Source of the DNA: a virus
DNA: 34,203 nt
Reading direction: 5' to 3' (one strand)
IMG/VR virus record: IMGVR_UViG_3300050821_014392
Coordinates: 1 to 34,203 of that record
Below are positions 29,039 through 34,203 of the stretch, piece by piece. The notes under the pieces are model-generated. The model saw only the letters and a list, made by a program, of their open reading frames with translations, was not told the DNA's origin and did no database searches. The translations under genes and the position numbers were made by a program. How positions within the stretch are numbered: the stretch's first letter is position 1; each line of letters begins with the position of its first letter.

Positions 29039-29156
29039 TTCTAAGAAATCTAATTTTAATCTCCTAAAAAGAAAAATTAATATTTTTACTGACACAAAAG
29101 GATTACCGCTATATTCTAAATTCAAAATATTTTTATTACATTCACGGAGGAATGTT

Positions 29157-29417
29157 ATGCCGCATAAACATCATTCACACGGTCATCATTCACATGGCCA
29201 TAGTTTAAAGTCATCTAACCCAGACAAAGGGCCTCGCATGATGGAAGGTGCTCACCATTTTGATAAGGGTTATGTTTCAGATAATGATTATTTCGCTCCA
29301 AAGACTGAATATCCTGGAGATCATGAAAGAGGCAATCACTATATGCATATGCAAAATGAAATTGTTTCTAAAGATTCTAAAAAGCTACGTAGAGATAAAT
29401 TCACTAAAATTGCTTAG
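29157..29417 (+). CDS. Histidine-rich protein at the head of the capsid operon (86 aa)
   Basis: MPHKHHSHGHHSHGHSLKSSN gives nine histidines in the first sixteen residues, a strong metal-binding motif; more follow (GAHHFDKGY, DHERGNHYMHM). GGAGG lies 7 bases before ATG. A weak promoter may lie around 29087-29110 (CTGACA ... TATTCT). The rest is polar and basic. A role in binding zinc or nickel, or in virion assembly, is inferred only from composition and position. Confidence 0.6.
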   Translation: MPHKHHSHGHHSHGHSLKSSNPDKGPRMMEGAHHFDKGYVSDNDYFAPKTEYPGDHERGNHYMHMQNEIVSKDSKKLRRDKFTKIA

Positions 29418-29463
29418 ATTTTTGATTCAGGGATGAATCTTTATTAGTGCATGGAGGCACATT

Positions 29464-29862
29464 TTGAGCTTATTAGTACCTTATGAAACTTCAGGTCAAG
29501 AATTAGGCGAAACTCGTCAAGCTATGACGAAAACGCTTATGTCTGATCTTGAAAAGATCATCGATAAATTTAAAGGAAAAAAGAACAAATACTATGTTCT
29601 TTTTCATGCCAAACCAGACATGAGAAACCAAAAAATTATTAGGATAAAACCCCTTGCAATGGATTTTAAACCTAGGATGATGCTTTCTTGTCTTTGTTTT
29701 GGTGTGGATAATGAAACAGGTATTTTGACTTTAGAATGGGCATTGCCTGGAGATTGGCCTACTTGGTCAGTAGGGGGAACAAATGAACCCGTGCCGGAAA
29801 CTATAGCTTCGATTGAAAAAAGTGGAATCAAATACCACTATGAAGGATTTTTACCCGAATAA
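29464..29862 (+). CDS. Hypothetical capsid-operon protein (132 aa, TTG start)
   Basis: The TTG at 29464 is chosen because GGAGG, in a GCATGGAGGC element, lies 5 to 9 bases before it and no ATG is better placed. SLLVPYETSGQELGETRQAMTKTLMSDLEKIIDKFKGKK (pieces), then KYYVLFHAKPD, IRIKPLAMDFKPRMMLSCLCFGVDN, LEWALPGDWPTWSVGG. Strand-rich with a helical front. It precedes the scaffold and capsid genes, a place where head-assembly proteins are usual; no family is recognised. Confidence 0.55.
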   Translation: MSLLVPYETSGQELGETRQAMTKTLMSDLEKIIDKFKGKKNKYYVLFHAKPDMRNQKIIRIKPLAMDFKPRMMLSCLCFGVDNETGILTLEWALPGDWPTWSVGGTNEPVPETIASIEKSGIKYHYEGFLPE

Positions 29863-29943
29863 GGGATTATATAGCGTCGTCAGCTAATGGACGAAATATT
29901 AATGGATGTAATAGCACTGTCGTCAAGTGCGCAAGGATGCAAT

Positions 29944-30639
29944 ATGAACGAAGAAACGGAAAACGCAGAGCCTGTATTAGAACAGGAACAGCCACAAGTT
30001 GAATCTAATGAAGCCCAAGAACAACCTAAGGTTGATTCTCAAGCTGAAAACTGGAGAAAAGCTAACGAAATTCTCAGCCTCCAAAAAAGAGAGATTGAAG
30101 AATTACGTCAAAGACTTGAAGAACTTCCTAAACAAAAAGTTCAAGAAGAACCAGACGAATTTTCCACAATGGATCCTGAAGATTATTTGACAGTTGGAAA
30201 AGCTCGGCAACTCGCTGAAAAATTAGCGGGAAAAAAAGCTGAACAAATGGCTCGCCAAGTTGTTCAGGAATATGCACAGCAACAAACAATCGCAAATGAT
30301 GAAATCAAGGCAAGAGGAAAATACGAAGATTATGACTATGTGGTTGAAAACTATGCAATTCCTCTTATCAAAAGTGACCCCGCTTTAGCTCATAAGATAC
30401 AGATGTCTAAAAACCCAGCTGAAACGGCTTATAAACTTGGAAAATTATCTGACGCGTATGAGGAAACCAATATGAAAAACCAAACTAGCCCACGGGCAGA
30501 AAAGATTTTAAAAAATACTTCTCGTCCTGTAAGCAGTGCGGCTGCGGGAACCCCTCTTAAATCACAAGCAGATCAATATTCCAAGATGTCGCCAAGCGAA
30601 GTTTGGCAACAATCTCAAAAATGGGCTAAAGGGGCTTAA
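29944..30639 (+). CDS. Probable capsid scaffolding protein
   Basis: 231 residues from the ATG at 29944, which has an AAGGA site 7 bases upstream; an earlier ATG at 29887 has no site. The N-terminal 40 residues are acidic (MNEETENAEPVLEQEQPQVESNEAQEQ, in pieces), followed by a coiled coil (WRKANEILSLQKREIEELRQRLEELP) and a long helix (ARQLAEKLAGKKAEQMARQVVQEY). The C-terminus is basic and Ser-rich. This is the standard scaffold layout directly before a major capsid gene, 17 bases away. Confidence 0.75.
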   Translation: MNEETENAEPVLEQEQPQVESNEAQEQPKVDSQAENWRKANEILSLQKREIEELRQRLEELPKQKVQEEPDEFSTMDPEDYLTVGKARQLAEKLAGKKAEQMARQVVQEYAQQQTIANDEIKARGKYEDYDYVVENYAIPLIKSDPALAHKIQMSKNPAETAYKLGKLSDAYEETNMKNQTSPRAEKILKNTSRPVSSAAAGTPLKSQADQYSKMSPSEVWQQSQKWAKGA

Positions 30640-30656
30640 AATAGGAAAAGTCAAGG

Positions 30657-32351
30657 ATGACGATTACCACAACAAACGCCCTTCCAGCTCCTGTTCAGCA
30701 ATGGTTTGATAACGTGCTTTTAAGCCGTCCCATGCCTAAGTTGATCCACAAGCAGATGGCGCTAAAAAAAGAGCTTCCGCCTAATTCAGGGCGTATCGCT
30801 CGCTATCGTAGATATACGAACTTAGCCACAGCTACCGTTCCTCTTCCAGATTCTGGCTTAACGCCTCCTGGACAGGTTCTAAATGCTGTTGATATTGATG
30901 CAAGATTAGATTGGTATGGCACCTATGTGACGATCACCGATCAGGTCATGTTTATCAATCAGGACCCTAAAATGTATGGGGTCTTTAAACCCGCTCTAAT
31001 TGACTTGGAACTCCTCGCCGCTTAAGGGAGGAAGACAAGGCGCAAGGGCAATAGAATGTTTTAAATGGTGACCATGAAAACGAGTGTTCAAAGTCCTAAG
31101 ATCAGTCATGAGAGAATAGCGAAGAGCTTTAGTTTCTTGGCTAACAAAAACCTTTCCCCGAACTCGTGGAAAAGTCTCTCTCATTTTGATCATGATTTCA
31201 GCATGTCGTTTTTTAACTTTGAGATGGGGCAAAAGCTCTTTTGTGAGATCTGTAAGAGAATTACCGGAAAATTCAAGGCTGTATGTCACGACTTCATTTT
31301 GTCTAAGCTTTTGTTTTTTGGTCCTCTTATCAATAGAACCACCAAAACGCTCTTGAATCCACTCAAGGACCTCATAGTTGTTATTGCTAATCTTCAAAAG
31401 AGTGTGATAGTTGAAGTTGAAATTGCCCGTGCAAGCCGACTTGGTTTTGAACAGGCCGATGAAAAAACATCCTTCACCATCAATGAAGCCAGCAAGATAG
31501 CAAAGGTCATCGCGATTATACATAATGTCTTCTTTTGTTTAAGACTACATTATTTTAAACCAAAACACGAATATTGTCCAGCGTGAACGACTAAATGAGT
31601 AGGACCCGAAAGGGTATGCGATAGTCTGACCTCTACGTATAAATGAAGGTAGAGAGGCTGATTCGAAGAGGTCGGCCCGCCCAGGTAACTGGGTCACAAA
31701 AGTAACAGAATGGTACTAAATCAAACCGTTTCCCTCTTGGCTCAGTCAATGAGAGAGACAGAAGATGAATTGATTAGAAATATGTTGGCATCGACAGCCT
31801 CCGTAATTAACTGTACGGGCGGCGTAAATGGTGATAACCCAACAGAATTATCTCGAAGCGATATTGATGCTGTGATTTTAGCATTGCTAGGAAACGACGC
31901 AATGATGATCTCTGACAACATCGAAGGTACGTTGAAATTTGGTACTGCTCCAGTTAGAGAAGCATTTTGGGGCATGTTGAATACTGCAATCTTGGACGAC
32001 TTAGAGTCAGTTACTGGCTTTATTTCTCAAGCTCAGTATCCATCCAACATGAACGTGCTTAATGCTGAATGGGGTTCCATTTCGAATATTAGGTTCTTAT
32101 ATAGCTCAAGAGGCTCTATAACTCCTACTGCTTCGTTAAATGGAAATAATGTTTATAATATTTTTGTCACTGGTGAAGAAGCCTATGCTATTGTCGAACT
32201 GACAAGTGCCACAGCCTCCTTTATCTATACCCCTCCTGGTGGACCGACCGATCCACTTCGTAGGTTGCAGTTAGGCGCATATAAATTTGCTCAGGTGCCT
32301 CGTTTGTTGAATGACGCTTGGATCTTCAACCTACGTGCAACGCACTCATAA
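30657..32351 (+). CDS. Major capsid protein, N4-gp56 family, split by a group I intron
   Basis: Two exons, 30657-30968 (104 codons) and 31713-32351 (212 codons), join to 316 residues. The junction reads ITDQVMFINQDP|VLNQTVSLLAQ, in frame, restoring the continuous helix of the family. Other family features: LPAPVQQWFDNVLLSRPMPKLIHKQM at the front, RIARYRRYTNL, DARLDWYGTYVTITDQV, RETEDELIRNMLASTASVINCTGG and the C-terminal WGMLNTAIL and AYKFAQVPRLLNDAW. It forms the HK97-fold shell with the scaffold encoded just upstream. Unspliced, exon 1 would read on into the intron and stop after LELLAA, giving a truncated protein. An ATG at 31710 is the last intron codon and should not be used. Confidence 0.9.
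30969..31712 (+). ncRNA. Group I self-splicing intron in the major capsid gene
   Basis: 744 bases. P1 pairs exon GACCCT (30963-30968) with intron GGGGTC (30978-30983), leaving the required T-G pair at the splice site; the intron ends in G (31712). P4 is CTTG (31004-31007) with CAAG (31036-31039), and P5 CTCC/GGAG (31011-31014 with 31027-31030). P7 is GACTA (31589-31593) with TAGTC (31622-31626), and P8 is ACCC-GAAA-GGGT (31604-31615). P9 is CTCTAC/GTAGAG (31631-31636 with 31649-31654). P9.2 is CCCAG-GTAA-CTGGG (31680-31693), a GNRA loop. The 5' strand of P3 probably lies around 30990-30995. The endonuclease gene occupies the large internal loop, in antisense. Confidence 0.85.
30996..31523 (-). 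CDS. LAGLIDADG homing endonuclease, antisense to its intron
   Basis: 175 residues with one LAGLIDADG motif near the start (LCYLAGFIDGEGCFFIG, residues 7-23) whose last Gly-Glu acid (GEG) would bind catalytic metal. The rest (SIDKRTKKQKLRQNEVVTYSLEF, DLTKELLPHLKVKKRHAEIMIKM) has the family's strand-helix layout and basic DNA-contact loops. One motif implies a homodimer. AAGAAG lies 5 bases before the ATG at 31523, and an AT-rich promoter-like stretch is upstream. It is transcribed opposite to the capsid gene, and its last codons (CLPPLSGEEFQVN) lie antisense to P4-P5 of the ribozyme. Confidence 0.85.
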   Translation of the reverse strand: MYNRDDLCYLAGFIDGEGCFFIGLFKTKSACTGNFNFNYHTLLKISNNNYEVLEWIQERFGGSIDKRTKKQKLRQNEVVTYSLEFSGNSLTDLTKELLPHLKVKKRHAEIMIKMRETFPRVRGKVFVSQETKALRYSLMTDLRTLNTRFHGHHLKHSIALAPCLPPLSGEEFQVN

Positions 32352-32363
32352 GGAGGTTTATTT

Positions 32364-33422
32364 ATGCCTTTTGCAGAACATTTTATGACAAGTGGGACAT
32401 TTACTTTGGGGTCTTCTTTTCCTCAAACGGTGAATGTAAACTGCGGTTTTCAGCCTACTAAAGTTATGTTAACTGATGAAACACAATTTGGCGTTGGAAG
32501 CTCTGCCTTTATGCAAACAGCATTTTGGGATAGTAATACGCCAACTCAAACAAATGTGACTTATGCAGCCAGTGCTAGTACTTTGTTTAATGCGGCAGTT
32601 ACTACAAATGGTATTTCCACATACAATGGTGCAGCTGCTTCGCCTCAACAATTATCTTTAGGACCTAAACTTGCGGGTAGTACATACGCTAAGTCTACAG
32701 GTACTTTTACAATTTCTTCTACTGCCTCTCTTTTTCCTGGCGCAACTGTCCTTATGACAGGTTTTAGCGTAGATAAGCAATTGGGCGGAATGCTTTTCAC
32801 TGTTAGTACAGTGGCAAGTTCCACCACTTTTACAATTGCAAATTCTGGAAACTGGCTTAACACAGCTAGTTTCATAGGGGGAACGCAAACATTTAACGTA
32901 CAATTGGTAACTGTTCCTTCCCTTTATTTTCCTCAAAATTCTCAGATCGTTTTTATTTCTGCTGCTAACTCAGCCGTTATAACTACTTCGACGAATTTAG
33001 GATTATCAGTAGGTCAACAAGTGCGTTTGTATGTTCCTAAAGCTTTTGGGATGACTCAAGCCAATTTCACTACTGCAGTAATTTCGGCCACAAGTGGAAA
33101 CCAAATAACTTTAGGAGGGGCATCAGCAGCAGCAGGCGGAGGATTTGGCGTAAACAATGGGCTAAATTCATCTAGCTTTACAACATTTAGCTGGCCCACG
33201 GCAACGGGAGTTCCTTATACCCCGGCCTATGTTGTGCCGATTGGTTCTGGTCCTTATCCTGAAGGTTTAGGCTTTTATAATGCTGATACCTTGCAAGATT
33301 CCACTATCAATACTGCATTTCAAGGTTTCACTGTAGGATCTAACATTTTACAGACATCAGGCACATTTATTGTGGCTGCTTCTGATGTTATTTCTTGGAC
33401 AGCATGGAGAGGAGACATTTAA
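32364..33422 (+). CDS. Probable capsid decoration/virion surface protein
   Basis: 352 residues, Ser/Thr/Ala-rich, few charges, strand pattern throughout (GTFTLGSSFPQTVNVNCGFQ, TFTISSTASLFPGATVLMTGF). A repeat-like unit (STNLGLSVGQQVRLYVPKAFGMTQANF ... YVVPIGSGPYPEGLGFYNADTLQDSTINT, in pieces) recurs in the next gene. AAGGAGG lies 9 bases before ATG. It directly follows the capsid gene, the usual place for decoration or head-fibre proteins. No named domain. Confidence 0.6.
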   Translation: MPFAEHFMTSGTFTLGSSFPQTVNVNCGFQPTKVMLTDETQFGVGSSAFMQTAFWDSNTPTQTNVTYAASASTLFNAAVTTNGISTYNGAAASPQQLSLGPKLAGSTYAKSTGTFTISSTASLFPGATVLMTGFSVDKQLGGMLFTVSTVASSTTFTIANSGNWLNTASFIGGTQTFNVQLVTVPSLYFPQNSQIVFISAANSAVITTSTNLGLSVGQQVRLYVPKAFGMTQANFTTAVISATSGNQITLGGASAAAGGGFGVNNGLNSSSFTTFSWPTATGVPYTPAYVVPIGSGPYPEGLGFYNADTLQDSTINTAFQGFTVGSNILQTSGTFIVAASDVISWTAWRGDI

Positions 33423-33832
33423 TGACTTTCACTCCTGAAAGGATAGTCATTACTGGAATCACGCAGGCTAACCCCTGCGTGATTTCTGTTCCATCTACAT
33501 CTGGTTTATCAACTGGGCAAGTTGTTAGAATACATGTACCTAAAAATTATGGAATGTTTCAGCTTAACCAATTAGCTGCAAGCATAACAGTTTTGTCTAA
33601 TACAACATTTAGCATCCAATATTCTCAGATCCCAGTAGCTAGTAATGTAAATTCTACTAATTATCCTGCTTTTAGAATTCCTTCTAGTCCACAATTTACA
33701 GCCGAAATAATCCCTATGGGAGCTGGACCTACTCCAATTACAAAAGTTCAATGGCAAATTAACAATAATTTCTGCGCCTCTTCATTAGAAGACGCAACAA
33801 TAAATAACAGCACTTCCCCAATACCTTTTTAA
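33422..33832 (+). CDS. Paralogue of the C-terminal half of the previous virion protein
   Basis: 136 residues from the ATG at 33422, sharing one base with the previous stop (TAATG), GGAG upstream. The motif order S-G-L-S-x-G-Q-x-V-R-[LI]-x-V-P-K-x-[FY]-G-M (residues about 25-45) and I-P-M-G-x-G-P, EDATINNS at the end match the C-terminal half of the gene before it. It is about 40 percent of that gene's length. It is probably a second decoration or fibre-base protein made by partial duplication. Confidence 0.65.
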   Translation: MTFTPERIVITGITQANPCVISVPSTSGLSTGQVVRIHVPKNYGMFQLNQLAASITVLSNTTFSIQYSQIPVASNVNSTNYPAFRIPSSPQFTAEIIPMGAGPTPITKVQWQINNNFCASSLEDATINNSTSPIPF

Positions 33833-33850
33833 ATAACAAGGAGGCCATGA

Positions 33851-34203
33851 ATGGCAAGAACAGAATTAATAAAAACTCATGATAGAACCATGTTGATTCA
33901 TAAGAAAATCAATAAACAACCTGTGAATATCGATTCAATCGAAGCTTTGACGCATGAAACAGATAAGAAAGTCAAAGGAACATTTGTGAATGTAGAATGT
34001 CCTGGACAACCTGCAAAAGTCTGCGGAAAATTTTATAAAGGTCAAGAATATTTTACTCAAGTTTTTGAAGATGGAGAAAAATATACGATCCCTTTGTCTA
34101 TCGCGAGATTTATAAATGAACGTTGTCATTATGAACAGCATAGCCATATTCAAGATGAAAAGGGAAATCCTATTAAAACAGGTAAGACGATCCCACGCTA
34201 TAA
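33851..34203 (+). CDS. Conserved phage hypothetical protein, 3' truncated
   Basis: The frame is still open at the last base (117 full codons then two bases), so the gene runs past the window. AAGGAGG lies 8 bases before ATG. MARTELIKTHDRTMLIHKKIN, then KKVKGTFVNVECPGQPAKVCGKFY, YFTQVFEDGEKYTIPLSIARFINERCHYEQHSHI. The GTFVNVECPGQPAKV and IPLSIARFINERC blocks are familiar from podovirus head operons, where the protein has no assigned function. It follows the decoration genes. Confidence 0.6.
   Translation, partial: MARTELIKTHDRTMLIHKKINKQPVNIDSIEALTHETDKKVKGTFVNVECPGQPAKVCGKFYKGQEYFTQVFEDGEKYTIPLSIARFINERCHYEQHSHIQDEKGNPIKTGKTIPRY

Noticed and set aside
30650-30661. GTCA-AGGA-TGAC mini-hairpin at the capsid start as part of the GCAWGGANGC series
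   Set aside because: The AAGG directly abuts the ATG and the GC clamps are absent; the better ribosome site is AGGA at 30643.
31065-31586. 173-codon open frame on the plus strand inside the intron
   Set aside because: It is the mirror of the minus-strand LAGLIDADG gene; the protein shows no motif, while the minus frame has LAGFIDGEG and a ribosome site.
31710-32351. Separate gene starting at the ATG at 31710
   Set aside because: That ATG overlaps the last bases of the intron, has no ribosome site, and the protein is the second half of the capsid protein restored by splicing.
1-34203. Circular or complete genome with joined ends
   Set aside because: Joining the ends closes the right-hand gene after PRYKV but does not give the left-hand frame a start codon, so a window cut from a longer molecule is more likely.

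Overview
The window is a compact, AT-rich, gene-dense piece of a tailed double-stranded DNA phage, or a prophage carrying the same modules. Evidence is a small and large terminase, a P22-like portal, a scaffold followed by an N4-gp56-family (HK97-fold) major capsid protein, several glycine/threonine-rich tail appendage proteins and large Q/A/G-rich proteins resembling podovirus ejection proteins. No sheath, tape measure, tail tube, integrase, DNA polymerase or convincing endolysin is visible, so a short-tailed (podovirus-like) virion is likely and part of the genome probably lies outside. Both edges cut genes: the first is open at its 5' end and the last is open at its 3' end. The host is not proven. 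The repeated small membrane/coiled-coil proteins ending in RLCxIEE remind me of proteins from environmental Chlamydiota and their phages, but this is recollection, not a search result.

Layout. 1-4.6 kb (+): end of a virion protein, an inserted HNH endonuclease gene with its own promoter, and three large structural/ejection-type proteins. 4.6-5.3 kb (-): three small genes, two encoding membrane/coiled-coil paralogues. 5.45-10.2 kb (+): five tail fibre/appendage genes, including lectin-like and beta-helix proteins. 10.2-11.6 kb: small exported proteins, a DUF6496 protein, a small lipoprotein and another membrane/coiled-coil protein on both strands. 11.6-14.4 kb (-): a recombination operon with a YqaJ-type exonuclease, a RecT-like annealing protein and small helpers, many joined by ATGA overlaps. 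14.4-17.4 kb (+): a Cro/YdaS-like regulator behind a perfect operator palindrome, a consensus promoter with a hairpin-rich leader, two small genes, a 415-base gene-free structured region, a replication protein and a RusA-like protein. 17.4-18.3 kb (-): three helical proteins. 18.4-24.5 kb (+): terminase, small genes and portal. 24.5-29.0 kb: structured intergenic DNA, a metallophosphoesterase, a solitary coiled-coil protein (-), small accessory genes (including DUF551), an Xre repressor (-), an HNH protein with a FtsK-gamma-like tail, and a tRNA-Gly(UCC). 29.1-34.2 kb (+): scaffold, capsid and decoration-type proteins.

The most striking item is in the major capsid gene. It is split by a 744-base group I intron whose P1, P4, P7, P8 and P9 helices can be drawn by eye. 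The intron carries a LAGLIDADG homing endonuclease gene on the opposite strand, and the 3' end of that gene lies antisense to the ribozyme core. Other candidates are a five-member membrane/coiled-coil family, a branched RNA-like structure upstream of the replication gene, a 16-base near-palindrome repeated at three promoter regions, and a recurring GCAWGGANGC element around the ribosome binding sites of packaging, capsid and tail operons.
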